Source of the DNA: Candidatus Saccharimonadota bacterium
Lineage (GTDB): Bacteria > Patescibacteriota > Saccharimonadia > Saccharimonadales > UBA4665
Assembly (NCBI GenBank): GCA_013289705.1
Contig: JABCZM010000001.1
Span: forward strand, 62,001 to 126,000
Length of the DNA: 64,000 bases
Reading direction: 5' to 3'
The position numbers were made by a program, and so were the translations under genes. Shown in pieces: positions 39,554 through 48,559 of this stretch (positions are counted from its first letter, which is position 1; every line of letters starts with the position of its first letter). Below the pieces are notes generated by a model. It did not search any database, was not told where the DNA came from, and saw only the letters and a program-made list of their open reading frames with translations.

Positions 39554-41175
39554 GTTCCGGCAATCACCACTTCGATACATTAGTCGCTGCCGGTAATCCG
39601 GTTGGCGAAGTTATTGCTGTCGATAGATTTCTGGTTAAGGTTAATGGCCTGCAACCCTGTGCCATCCACGCTTTGATTCTATTCGAAGACGGTAGTAAGG
39701 GTTTTGTGCATCAGGTATACGAAGATCACGTGGTAATTTTACACTTGGGCGCTGATATTCTGAGGACCGGTACGATTGCAGTGGTGCAACACCAGGAACT
39801 TGTCTGTAAAGTTGGCAAAGATTTTATTGGTCGCGTTGTGACGGTTACCGGTGAGCCACTTGACGGTAAGGGTCCGATTGCTGCCGCAGCCGCTTGGCCG
39901 GTGTTTAATGTCGCACCACCACTGTACGAGCGCAAACTGGTTGAAGACCAGGTAGAAAGTGGTGTCACGGTCATCGATGCATTGTTCCCAATCGTTCGTG
40001 GACAGCGTATGGCGTTGCTTGGCGACAGCAAATCAGGTAAGAGTACCGTGGTAACTCAGCTGGCTATCAACCAGAAAAATACCGATCAGATCGTGGTCTA
40101 TTGCTTGATAGCCAAGCGCCGTAGTGATGTCGACACGTTGCTGACGCGCCTCGAAGAAAATGGTGGTATGGAAAAAGCCATCGTGGTGGTAAGCACTATG
40201 TTTGAGTCATTAATTATGAGTTACTTGGCACCTTATATTGCCTGTTCGATGGCTGAATATTTGTGGCAAAAGTGTAACCAAGACACGATTATTATCTACG
40301 ATGATCTTACAAGCCACGCCCACGCCTACCGTGAAGTCGCCTTGCTCTCTGGTGTTAGCCCAGGGCGCGATAGTTATCCGGGCGACATGTTTTATGCGCA
40401 CTCCAGCTTGCTTGAACGAGCTGGTCGCCTCAATAGCACCGGTTGCTGTCTTACCAGTGTGCCGGTGGTGCATGCCACCAACGGCGACATCACGGCCTAT
40501 CTGCCAACCAACATCATGTCGATTACGGATGGTCAGTGGATTTTGGACATGAGCATCTTCCGGAACGGTATTCGTCCAGCCCTAAACATTGGGCTTAGTG
40601 TGACTCGTGCGGGTGGTGTTGGCCACAATAAGCGCCAGAAAGCACTCGCCGCCGAAACATTGAAGATTTTGGCCGACTATCGGCAGGCCGAGGAATTTTC
40701 GCACTTTGGGTCGGAACTTGGCCCAGAAGCGAAGCAGGCGCTGTCGGTTGGTAAAAACCTGTTTCAGATTCTTACACAAAGCCCATCGGACACGTATTCG
40801 CTGATGGCGCAGCAGCTGATGATGGACATTGTGCTGCACCTAGAGGACGGCGCCGAAATCGATACAAACGCTTTGAAGCTGTCTGTGCATGAAGCCGCCA
40901 AAAAAGTCACCAAAGACGAGGAGTTTGATGCTGCCCGTGATGAACTCAAAGCAAGAGTCATGACCAAGCAAGCCTCATTACCTGCACCGGCCGAAGGCGA
41001 GGACGCACCAAAAGAAGCTCCCGCCGACAGCCCCAAAGATGATAAGGGTAGAAAAGACAAAAAATCAGACCCCATAAAGATCCCCGAACCAGACCCCAAT
41101 CATCCCAAAAAATCCACCGAGGAAATCGTTGAAGAATCCAAGAAACAATTCGCTGAAGTGGGTATAAAGACATGA
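39550..41175 (+). CDS. atpA: F1-type ATPase alpha subunit with unusual Walker A and C-terminal extension (541 aa)
   Basis: Regulatory nucleotide-binding subunit of the hexameric head. Core motifs: [17 protein letters not shown], Walker [10 protein letters not shown] (158-166; canonical GDRQTGKT), [67 protein letters not shown] and [10 protein letters not shown] (the Arg finger position is kept). Residues ~478-541 form a highly charged tail ([19 protein letters not shown]…[11 protein letters not shown]) not found in usual alpha subunits. It overlaps delta and gamma genes by 4 nt each. Confidence 0.92.
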   Translation: MSSGNHHFDTLVAAGNPVGEVIAVDRFLVKVNGLQPCAIHALILFEDGSKGFVHQVYEDHVVILHLGADILRTGTIAVVQHQELVCKVGKDFIGRVVTVTGEPLDGKGPIAAAAAWPVFNVAPPLYERKLVEDQVESGVTVIDALFPIVRGQRMALLGDSKSGKSTVVTQLAINQKNTDQIVVYCLIAKRRSDVDTLLTRLEENGGMEKAIVVVSTMFESLIMSYLAPYIACSMAEYLWQKCNQDTIIIYDDLTSHAHAYREVALLSGVSPGRDSYPGDMFYAHSSLLERAGRLNSTGCCLTSVPVVHATNGDITAYLPTNIMSITDGQWILDMSIFRNGIRPALNIGLSVTRAGGVGHNKRQKALAAETLKILADYRQAEEFSHFGSELGPEAKQALSVGKNLFQILTQSPSDTYSLMAQQLMMDIVLHLEDGAEIDTNALKLSVHEAAKKVTKDEEFDAARDELKARVMTKQASLPAPAEGEDAPKEAPADSPKDDKGRKDKKSDPIKIPEPDPNHPKKSTEEIVEESKKQFAEVGIKT

Positions 41176-42038
41176 GACAGCCAAAAGATATTGCCCGCGA
41201 TGAACTCGCGCTGGGTACACTTGTAGAACTAACGGGTGTGTTTGAGGGTATTGCCAGCATGAAGATCGCTCAGACCAAAAACCAAGTGCTGGAATCCACA
41301 AAATTCTTTAACGCGCTGTGGAAGATTTATTCTCAGTTGCGAGTTGACTCGTTGTTTGGTTTTGGCCGCGAAAATACACATGAAAAAGAACTCATCGACA
41401 AAGAACTGTACGTTGTAATCACCGCCGAAGGAGGCTTTAGTGGCGATATCGATCAGAAAGTGATGAACCTGTTGCTCGATAGTTACGACAAAGAAAAAAA
41501 CGACATTATTGTTATTGGGCACCACGGCGCCATCCAGCTAGCGCAGCGGGGCATTGGTTTTAAGAAGTATTTTAAACTGCCAACCAAAGACAGAAACATC
41601 AATGTTATACCAATTATCAACGAAGTCCAGCAATATAAAAGCGCCAGTGTGTTCTATCAGGAATATGTGTCGTTGATGGACCAGGCGGTGAATCGTATTA
41701 GCCTGTCGAGCGCCGTGAAGGAGCGTGGTGATGCGAGCGACCATCCCGACGAAATTATTAGCGAAGAAACCTACATTTTTGAACCGAATAGTTATGCGGT
41801 GGCCGCACACTTGGAGCGATCGATGATGGAAATTGCCATCAGTCAGCTGATTTTGGATTCCAAACTTGCACAGTATGCCAGCCGTTTTCGGGCGATGAGC
41901 GCATCGCATCAGCGTGCCGATGAGTCAAAGGGCGAGTTGCACCTAGAATTTAACCGTTCACGCCGAGCAATCAAAGACGCGCGTTTGAAAGAAATTATAA
42001 ATGGCATCAAAAAAAGCCAAGCGGCGGTGAAGTCGTAA
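41172..42038 (+). CDS. atpG: F1-type ATPase gamma subunit (288 aa)
   Basis: The central rotor shaft. The N-terminal coiled-coil segment ([27 protein letters not shown]) and the C-terminal segment [41 protein letters not shown] match the two long helices of gamma (the latter resembles SRM.AM..AT.NA…L.L.YN..RQA.IT.E). The central Rossmann-like domain contains [12 protein letters not shown]. Overlaps alpha by 4 nt and beta by 1 nt. Confidence 0.88.
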   Translation: MRQPKDIARDELALGTLVELTGVFEGIASMKIAQTKNQVLESTKFFNALWKIYSQLRVDSLFGFGRENTHEKELIDKELYVVITAEGGFSGDIDQKVMNLLLDSYDKEKNDIIVIGHHGAIQLAQRGIGFKKYFKLPTKDRNINVIPIINEVQQYKSASVFYQEYVSLMDQAVNRISLSSAVKERGDASDHPDEIISEETYIFEPNSYAVAAHLERSMMEIAISQLILDSKLAQYASRFRAMSASHQRADESKGELHLEFNRSRRAIKDARLKEIINGIKKSQAAVKS

Positions 42039-43342
42039 TGGCGGGTATTATTGTATCGCTCAAAGATCTTATTGTGCGCGTCCAGTTTGACGAAGATCTG
42101 CCGAGCGTCAACGAGCTGGTGGCAGTAGATAACCCACAAAAAACCGAGCTGTTAGTTGATCATCTAGAAGTTGGTGGTGTGGCGTTTTGCTTGAATGTTC
42201 GAACCGATCGTAGCCTGCAAAAAGGCATGACGGCCCAGCGTACACACCGTGGTATTCAAATCCCGTTGGGCGAAGTGACTATTGGGCACATTATGAACGC
42301 ACTGGGTGACTCTTTGGACGGTCAGCCACGTATTGATGGCCCTGATGTCAGGCGCAAAGAAATCATGCAACTGCCGCCAAAAAGCTCTAACTTCTCTGCC
42401 AGTAAACCGGAAATTTTGGAAACTGGCATTAAAGTTATCGACTTCTTTACTCCGTTTGTAAAAGGCCGCAAGATTGGTGTCATTGGTGGTGCCGGTGTTG
42501 GTAAAACCGTGGTAACCATGGAACTGATTAATAACACTGCTCGGAGTGGATCAAGCCTGTCATTCTTTGCTGGTATTGGTGAGCGTATTCGTGAAGGTCA
42601 CGAACTGTGGGATACACTACGCGAAAATGATCTGCTCAAAAACACAGTAATGTTCTTTGCACAGATGAATGAAAACCCCGTGCAGCGTTCACTCATTGGT
42701 ATCAGTGCCACTGCCGCTGCCGAACATTTCCGCGACGACCAGCACAAAGACATCTTGTTCTTTGCGGACAACATGTTTCGACACGTTCAGGCGCGTAACG
42801 AGCTATCGACTATTCTTGACCAAGTGCCAAACGAGGGTGGCTATGAGCCAACAATCTTTAGCGATGTAAAAACGCTGCAAGATCGCTTGAGTTCCAACGA
42901 AAACGGTTCGATTACTTCGGTGCAGACCATCTATGTGCCGGCTGACGATATTTCCGACCCCGCCGTGCAGTTTATCCAGCACGAAATGGACTCGATTTTG
43001 GTGCTTAGCCGTAAGGTTGCAGAGCAGGGAATCCGTCCGGCTGTAGATATTAACTCGTCGTCGTCGTCACTGCTGACGCCCGAAATTGTTGGTGATCGCC
43101 ACTATTTGCTCAGCGTTCAGGTAATGGCGTTGCTGCAAAAATATGAATCCCTCAAGGGCATTATCGCCATTATTGGTGAAAGCGAACTGAGTCCGGTTGA
43201 TCGTTCGGACTTCGCCAAAGCCAAAAATCTTATCAAAAACTTCACCCAAAATATGAACGTAATGACCAAACATACTGGTGTCCCAGGCGACTACTTCAGC
43301 CGCGAAGAAACGCTTAAAAGTATCGAAGAAATCATCGTCTAA
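42038..43342 (+). CDS. atpD: F1-type ATPase beta subunit, divergent (434 aa)
   Basis: The catalytic subunit. Walker A IGGAGVGKTV (149-158), catalytic Glu and Arg in GIGERIREGHEL (E182, R183), FFADNMFRHVQARNE, GSITSVQTIYVPADDISDPA, and the C-terminal torque loop ESELSPVDR where DELSEED is usual. So catalytic residues are retained but the coupling loop and several surface segments are changed. Shorter than the typical 460-480 residues. ATP hydrolysis seems chemically possible. Confidence 0.9.
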   Translation: MAGIIVSLKDLIVRVQFDEDLPSVNELVAVDNPQKTELLVDHLEVGGVAFCLNVRTDRSLQKGMTAQRTHRGIQIPLGEVTIGHIMNALGDSLDGQPRIDGPDVRRKEIMQLPPKSSNFSASKPEILETGIKVIDFFTPFVKGRKIGVIGGAGVGKTVVTMELINNTARSGSSLSFFAGIGERIREGHELWDTLRENDLLKNTVMFFAQMNENPVQRSLIGISATAAAEHFRDDQHKDILFFADNMFRHVQARNELSTILDQVPNEGGYEPTIFSDVKTLQDRLSSNENGSITSVQTIYVPADDISDPAVQFIQHEMDSILVLSRKVAEQGIRPAVDINSSSSSLLTPEIVGDRHYLLSVQVMALLQKYESLKGIIAIIGESELSPVDRSDFAKAKNLIKNFTQNMNVMTKHTGVPGDYFSREETLKSIEEIIV

Positions 43343-43448
43343 TGAGTGGATTGATAAAGACAACCCTACGGTTTTTCTCATCGCGCTGGCTTCGGCAGAG
43401 CCAGAGTTTCCGGCCGCTCTTTTCCCTTAGCTCTCTAGGGCTTACCAG
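43343..43448. other. Gap between beta and epsilon genes with a hairpin
   Basis: CTGGCT-TCGGCAG-AGCCAG (about 43388-43406) forms a 6-bp stem without a U-tract. It may be an mRNA processing or stability element that sets the epsilon level; no gene is seen. Confidence 0.4.
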
Positions 43449-43784
43449 ATGAGTGACGAGGCGAAGCCGGCAGAGGGTGTGGCAGGCACTGGCGCAATCG
43501 GACAGGCTAATGCCAAGTCTGACAAGAGCGAGTCAGACGCTACGACAATGCAGGTTAAGGTCCATTCGCCGTTCAAGGTGTATTACGAAGGCGTGGCTAG
43601 CAGTATTAGTGCCGAAAGTGCCACTGGACCATTCGATATTTTGCCTGAGCATCACAACTTTATTACGTTGTTAGTGCCCTGTGATTTGGTTATTCGGAAT
43701 GGTAAGAATGAGGAGGTGGTTGCTATATCAGGCGGGATCATGCACGTAAAAGCCGACGATGTAATCGTCTTTCTGGACGTCTAG
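43449..43784 (+). CDS. atpC: F1-type ATPase epsilon subunit, short form (111 aa)
   Basis: A ~30-residue polar N-terminal extension, then the epsilon β-sandwich: MQVKVHSPFKVYYEGVASSI, GPFDILPEHHNFITLL, and VAISGGIMHVKADDVIVFL. The usual C-terminal two-helix inhibitory domain is absent, so the regulation by epsilon seen in E. coli cannot operate. Last gene of the ATPase cluster, 106 nt after beta. Confidence 0.85.
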   Translation: MSDEAKPAEGVAGTGAIGQANAKSDKSESDATTMQVKVHSPFKVYYEGVASSISAESATGPFDILPEHHNFITLLVPCDLVIRNGKNEEVVAISGGIMHVKADDVIVFLDV

Positions 43785-43786
43785 GG

Positions 43787-43908
43787 GGACTTCCGTAGAA
43801 CGGCACATTGCGGCCCGAAATCTTCCGCTCTGATGCTCACGTACCTGTATGTACGCTCCGCTTCGGTGCTCAGCTTTCAGACCACACTGCACCATTCTAC
43901 AAAAGTCC
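43787..43908. repeat. Structured intergenic element A
   Basis: An outer 17-bp imperfect stem (GGACTTCCGTAGAACGG with CCATTCTACAAAAGTCC, 14 pairs) closes a region that contains CGTAC-CTGTAT-GTACG (43840-43855). The internal 5' part reads GCACATT-CCCGA-AATCT-CGCTC-ATGCTCA in order, the same order and near-identical spacing as element B (63499-63585). It lies between the convergent ends of the epsilon gene and the 43955 gene, so it may act as a bidirectional terminator or a repeated mobile-type element. Confidence 0.55.
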
Positions 43909-43954
43909 TACTCATCTTCAGATTTCCTCGGATTGTAGCTGAGGGAAACTTATT

Positions 43955-44950
43955 CTAGTCGAGCACTATGTAGTCGTAGCCAAAGGCTTGGCCGGCGGGG
44001 GGTGAGGTGGCCGTGCAGACGGTAAAGCCGGTAGTGGTGCGGGTGACGTAGTAGGCGATGCCAGCGGCGGCGGCTTCGACTGGGGTGACCACGACGTGTG
44101 GGGTAGTGTTGAATTTAGTAGTAAAGGTTACGGTTACAAAACAGCCTGCAACGGGGCTTCCACCAGTGTTAATGGTGATTGAGCCGGCGGTATCGGAACC
44201 ACTAACTGATGTGGTGCCACCACCGCCAAGCGCGCTGCCGTTAGTGCGGGCTGGTGTTGCGCCGCCGGCACTGATGTGGTGTGTTAGGAGTAGGTCACCG
44301 TTGAGTTGCAGGGTATTCACGCTCAATTGTGGTGCCGAGAGCACGCCACTGAACGTGCCGCTGCCATTAACAGTAATGCCTTTTTGAATCGACAGTTGGC
44401 CCTGCAGTGCAGTATCACCGGCAACGGTTAAGTTTTTGTTAATCTGCGCCGTGTCAAAGATGCTACTGCCCGATACGGTAACGCCGGTTAATGACAGATC
44501 ACCTCCAACTTGTAGCTTGCCAGCAACTTCAAGATCTTTGCGGATTAATACTTGGCCGGCAAACACGGCGTTACTTTGGACGTTCAAGGTTTGTTTGACG
44601 TCACCAACCGTGACGTCACTACTGGCCAGTTGGCTGACGCTGCTTTGGGGCAGGGTTTGGCTAGAAATCTGGCCTGTTGGCTTGGTGTGGCCGCGCAGAT
44701 ACGAAATAGCAACCACTATAACGGCGATAACCACCACAAAGACAAACAGCAATAAGTAGATGCTAAAGTGTCGAAACAAGGCCTTGACGCCACCTTTTTT
44801 TGGCTTTTTTGTTTCGGGGCTAGTAATGGCAACCTCGGCTTTTACCGCCTGCTCGTCGCTACCTTCAAGTGATGCACCCTCTTGTGCATCTGTATCTGCC
44901 TGGCTAAGAGCCTCTGTTGGCTTGTCGCCGCTAGGATTTTCGTCTGCCAT
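43955..44950 (-). CDS. Membrane protein with bactofilin-like β-helix repeats (331 aa)
   Basis: A cytoplasmic acidic N-terminus (~1-55), one TM (~67-90, FSIYLLLFVFVVVIAVIVVAI), then an outside region. It starts with a Ser/Gln linker and continues with six-residue-periodic repeats (VFAGQVLIRKDLEVAGKLQV, GDLSLTGVTVSG, NLTVAGDTALQGQLSI…) typical of right-handed β-helices such as bactofilins. The C-terminal domain (~255-331, GCFVTVTFTTKFNTTPHVVVTPVEAAA) contains two Cys. Start set at the second ATG (44950); surface location is inferred. Confidence 0.75.
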   Translation of the reverse strand: MADENPSGDKPTEALSQADTDAQEGASLEGSDEQAVKAEVAITSPETKKPKKGGVKALFRHFSIYLLLFVFVVVIAVIVVAISYLRGHTKPTGQISSQTLPQSSVSQLASSDVTVGDVKQTLNVQSNAVFAGQVLIRKDLEVAGKLQVGGDLSLTGVTVSGSSIFDTAQINKNLTVAGDTALQGQLSIQKGITVNGSGTFSGVLSAPQLSVNTLQLNGDLLLTHHISAGGATPARTNGSALGGGGTTSVSGSDTAGSITINTGGSPVAGCFVTVTFTTKFNTTPHVVVTPVEAAAAGIAYYVTRTTTGFTVCTATSPPAGQAFGYDYIVLD

Positions 44951-45058
44951 CTCTATCCCCACTACGTAACTATCACTACTCTTATGCTAATAATACCATG
45001 GCCGCTACCGTAAGCGCATTGCCTTTCGGCGTAAAATTTAGGACAATAGGTAGTAGCT

Positions 45059-45817
45059 ATGAGTTTTTGGAAGAAGATCGCGAGCTCGCTGGCGCTCTGC
45101 CTGCTGGTCATATGTAACGGCTCAACCGTGGCGACCGCCTTGCAATCGTCATCGGCCACCTATGGTATAGATCAAGCCCAGTTTGGAAATGGCGGCGAGC
45201 TTGATGCTTGTTCGACGACTTACTGTAGTAAACAAACTGCGGGTGAAACGGCGGTTGGCAATTCGGCCAGTAGTAGTTATCAGACTCAGGCTGGTGGCTT
45301 GGTAACCGATCGTCAAGAGTCGCTGCAGCTTATTGTGAATGGAACCAACACCGATATCGGCACGCTAACTACTACGAGCACAGCTACTACAACCGCGACA
45401 TTTTCAGTCAAATCCTACCTTGCGAGCGGCTATGCCGTGTATACGTCGTCGCCTGGCCCACAGAACAACGGCTACACAATGCATGGCATGACCACAGCCG
45501 CAGCTTCAAGCCAAGGGACCGAGCAGTTTGGCATAAATCTAGTCAACAACACGCTTGGTGGAACTTGTAATGCTCCAGCAAACTTTGGTCACGCCGCCAC
45601 ACAAATTCCCGACGGCAGCTTTAGTTATGGTCAGGCTGCACCCGGTTATGACACCTGCGGGCTGTTTAAATACAAGGATGGTGATGCCATTGCGCAGTCC
45701 GCCACTAGTTCTGGCGAAACCGACTATACCATCTCCTACATGTTCAACATCTCCGCACTTACGCCAGGTGGTGACTACAAGCTGCAGCAATCAATTGTTG
45801 CCACTTCCACGTTTTAG
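45059..45817 (+). CDS. Secreted surface protein 1 with ATSTF C-terminus (252 aa)
   Basis: Signal peptide (FWKKIASSLALCLLVICNGSTVATA). The body is Ser/Thr/Gly-rich and β-predicted with two Cys pairs (CSTTYC; C…C near 170-200). It ends …YMFNISALTPGGDYKL followed by an IVATSTF terminus. The N-I-S…Y……(V/I)A(T/S)xxF ending recurs in the two genes that follow, so these form a family. No catalytic motif; probably assembled on the cell surface. Confidence 0.8.
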   Translation: MSFWKKIASSLALCLLVICNGSTVATALQSSSATYGIDQAQFGNGGELDACSTTYCSKQTAGETAVGNSASSSYQTQAGGLVTDRQESLQLIVNGTNTDIGTLTTTSTATTTATFSVKSYLASGYAVYTSSPGPQNNGYTMHGMTTAAASSQGTEQFGINLVNNTLGGTCNAPANFGHAATQIPDGSFSYGQAAPGYDTCGLFKYKDGDAIAQSATSSGETDYTISYMFNISALTPGGDYKLQQSIVATSTF

Positions 45818-46039
45818 TAATTATTCATTTTTTACTGGATGCGTGGGACTCGTTACAGTGGCTAAGTTGTGTAAAAATCAACAATTTGTTACGTCATTAA
45901 CTTTCTATGACAAGAGTATTGCAGGGTAAGCTCTAGCATGTTACCATGCTACTGTATAACTCTTTAAAGTCGCAAAATAAAGAGGAAAGAGACGGACTAA
46001 TGAGGCGGGGTGAGGCGAAAAATAAGAGGTGAGACGGAC
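45818..46039. other. Intergenic region with a perfect palindrome before surface protein 2
   Basis: TAGCATG-TTAC-CATGCTA (45934-45951) is a perfect 7-bp inverted repeat immediately before a TATAAC -10-like box (45955-45960). The following ~80 nt leader is purine-rich. A repressor site or an mRNA hairpin are both possible. Confidence 0.4.
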
Positions 46040-47392
46040 GTGAGTAATGAAATAAAAAGTCTAACTAAGCGAGCTACCGCGGCTTTTGGCGCGTTAGGCT
46101 TGGGAGCGGCCTTGACGGTCGCTGCACTGCTCGCACCTCATGCGCCAATGGCCGTGGCACTGACTGCAAGTGGTGGTCAAGTTCAAACACGTGCTATTTA
46201 CATGAGCACTTCCAGACCAGGAGCCACTGCTCAAAGCTATCTAGTCAGTTTTAAGCCCGCCACTACGGGTACACTCGAAGGTATTGTTGTTGATTTTTGT
46301 AGTAACGACCCAATCGCCGGTGATACCTGTACTGCCCCTAATGGCTTTAGTGTCGGTACGCCAACTGTTAACTTTGGTGCGACTAGCGCAGGCAATCCAA
46401 CCACCACGGGTACCACTGCTTTGCCTGGTACATGGACTCCATCCGCAGCACATACAAACCGTACGTTGAAGCTCGACAATGCAACTGGTTCATCTCTAAC
46501 GGCTGGCACACTTTACGGCTTTACTATTACAACCGTTACAAACCCGGACGCTACGAACACGAGCCCTTCATTTTACGCACGCGTCCTAACCTATGCTACC
46601 GACGGAACTGATTTCACGAATTATGACGGTGGTACCGAAGGGACGGTGGTAGATTACGGCGGCTTTGCCCTCTCTACCGCGGCCACTATTAACATTAACG
46701 TAAAGGTCCAAGAAACACTTTTATTCTGTGTTGTAACCGATACGACCGACCCTGGCACTGCTGGACACACCTGCTCTGATTCTGTCTATGTGACTGGTCA
46801 CACTCCTGATCTGACAATTGGACATGGTACGAACGTGAAAATTATTGATAACTCACAAATTGATACGGCTACCGCGTTCATGCAAGTATCAACCAATGCT
46901 ACAAGTGGCGCGGTTATTCGTATGCACGCTGCTAACGCCTGCGCTAATGGCGGCTTAAGTAGTGACAGTGGCACGACCTGTGCAATCTCTGGCCTTGATA
47001 ACACAACTGCTGGAAGACTAGTTACGGCTACGCCCAATACGGGCAATGCAGAGTTTGGCCTCTACGTTGGTAATGGGTATGCCACAACAGGGGTCGCAAC
47101 GAGTACCACGAACATTACCGCTGACCCTAATTACCACAACGCGAGCAATGTGACTGAGCCGTCAACTATAGGCGGACCATTGACCAACGTGAATGACTTG
47201 TGGTTTGGTCTCGATAACACAACAAACTCTGGTGGTGTTACGGGTACGTATGGTGACACGATTGCTACCACTGGTGGTGCGCCATGTAACACAACAAATG
47301 CTCACTTGGTCTTTGGTGCCATCGCTAGTCTAACTACACCAGCGGGTATCTATCAGGGTGTCGAGTCACTGATTGCAACCGGTACATTCTAA
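46040..47392 (+). CDS. Secreted surface protein 2 with ATGTF C-terminus (450 aa)
   Basis: Start set at GTG 46040 (AGAGGTGAGA 9 nt upstream) rather than a longer frame at 46010. Signal peptide AFGALGLGAALTVAALLAPHAPMAVA; several Cys pairs (FCSND…DTC, LLFCVVTD…TCSDSV). An N-terminal half rich in T/S/G, β-predicted. It ends LTTPAGIYQGVESLIATGTF. Same overall layout as the next gene (SY/STSR…VDFCSNDP… versus IELQLCSDSPL…), so they are paralogs. Confidence 0.85.
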   Translation: MSNEIKSLTKRATAAFGALGLGAALTVAALLAPHAPMAVALTASGGQVQTRAIYMSTSRPGATAQSYLVSFKPATTGTLEGIVVDFCSNDPIAGDTCTAPNGFSVGTPTVNFGATSAGNPTTTGTTALPGTWTPSAAHTNRTLKLDNATGSSLTAGTLYGFTITTVTNPDATNTSPSFYARVLTYATDGTDFTNYDGGTEGTVVDYGGFALSTAATININVKVQETLLFCVVTDTTDPGTAGHTCSDSVYVTGHTPDLTIGHGTNVKIIDNSQIDTATAFMQVSTNATSGAVIRMHAANACANGGLSSDSGTTCAISGLDNTTAGRLVTATPNTGNAEFGLYVGNGYATTGVATSTTNITADPNYHNASNVTEPSTIGGPLTNVNDLWFGLDNTTNSGGVTGTYGDTIATTGGAPCNTTNAHLVFGAIASLTTPAGIYQGVESLIATGTF

Positions 47393-47407
47393 GAAGGATA
47401 CCCATGA

Positions 47408-48472
47408 ATGTCCTACTCAGTAGCTACAGCTCGTAAACTCATTTCGCCACAAACAATTTGTCTTGTGCTTGTGGCCGCACTCATGGTGGTAGGGTTGTTG
47501 CGTAGTACACAAGCTTACGGTGCCCAGTTGCCGGTACGAAGCATTTCGCTTTCTAGGGCCTTACCGGGTGTTAATGACACCTATGCCATTGCCTTTACTT
47601 TGCCACATGCCGAAACATTAGGCTCAATCGAGCTGCAGCTCTGTTCTGACAGCCCGTTGGTGGGTAATCCATGCACGGCTCCGGTGGGCTCTAATCTATC
47701 CACGGCAACGCTTGGCAGCCAAGTGGGTGCCACTGGCTTCACTGTTCTAAGTGCGACGGCCAATACGCTGGTGCTAGGCCGATCGGCGAGTACTGCATCG
47801 GCCGGAGTAGTTAGTTACACGTTGAACGGCGTGGCTAATCCGTCATCTGCAGGTGCTTATTTTGGCCGCTTGCAAACGTTCCCAACAGCTAACGCAACCG
47901 GAACGGCAAGTGACTACGGCGGTCTGGCGTTTGCCATTAATGCGTCGTTGCACGTCAGTGTAGTGGTGCCGCCATACTTATACTTCTGCGTCGGCATTAC
48001 GGTTACTGGTACCGACTGCACAACGGCAACCGGAAATTATATTAACCTTGGCGATTTTAGCACGGCGATTACGAGCGTGGCACAGACACAAATGGTTGCT
48101 GGCACGAACGCAGATACGGGCTATGACATTGTAGCTAGCGGCACCACGCTGACTTCGGGTAATGATATTATTCCGGCTCTTGCCACGCCGGATGTGTCGC
48201 GTCCGGGTACAAGCCAATTCGGTATGAATCTGGTTGCCAATCAAGATCCACAAGTCGGTCAAAGTCCAGCTGGCCAAGGAGCGGGTGTTCCCGCGGCTGG
48301 CTACAATTTGCCAAATTCCTACAAATTTGTACCTGGTGACACTGTTGTCTCGGTGCCTGTTCCGGATTATCCACGTAATTACACGACTAGCTACATCGCC
48401 AATATCTCCAAGAGCCAAGCCTCCGGTGTCTATGTGAGCACGCTGACATACGTTGCGTCCGGAGCTTTCTAG
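47408..48472 (+). CDS. Secreted surface protein 3 with ASGAF C-terminus (354 aa)
   Basis: Paralog of protein 2: signal segment ICLVLVAALMVVGLLRSTQAYGA, then ISLSRALPG…AYAIAFTLP-type strand, LQLCSDSPLVGNPCTAPVG (parallel to VDFCSNDPIAGDTCTAPNG), YFGRLQTFP…ASDYGGLAFAINASLHVSVVV, YLYFCVG, and the ending TSYIANISKSQASGVYVSTL, then TYVASGAF. 15 nt after protein 2. AGAAGGAT is the Shine-Dalgarno. Probably co-transcribed with proteins 2 and the following DUF916-like gene. Confidence 0.85.
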   Translation: MSYSVATARKLISPQTICLVLVAALMVVGLLRSTQAYGAQLPVRSISLSRALPGVNDTYAIAFTLPHAETLGSIELQLCSDSPLVGNPCTAPVGSNLSTATLGSQVGATGFTVLSATANTLVLGRSASTASAGVVSYTLNGVANPSSAGAYFGRLQTFPTANATGTASDYGGLAFAINASLHVSVVVPPYLYFCVGITVTGTDCTTATGNYINLGDFSTAITSVAQTQMVAGTNADTGYDIVASGTTLTSGNDIIPALATPDVSRPGTSQFGMNLVANQDPQVGQSPAGQGAGVPAAGYNLPNSYKFVPGDTVVSVPVPDYPRNYTTSYIANISKSQASGVYVSTLTYVASGAF

Positions 48473-48559
48473 GGTCTCGATTGTTGTCTAATCTTCCTGT
48501 GGTTTGGAAAACATTTAGCGGTTTGCTACTATAAGTAATAATAAGAGGGAAAACAAAAC

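Noticed and set aside
41040-41170. Possible separate gene from the charged 3' part of atpA
   Set aside because: It is in the same frame as alpha with no start signal; it is a C-terminal extension.
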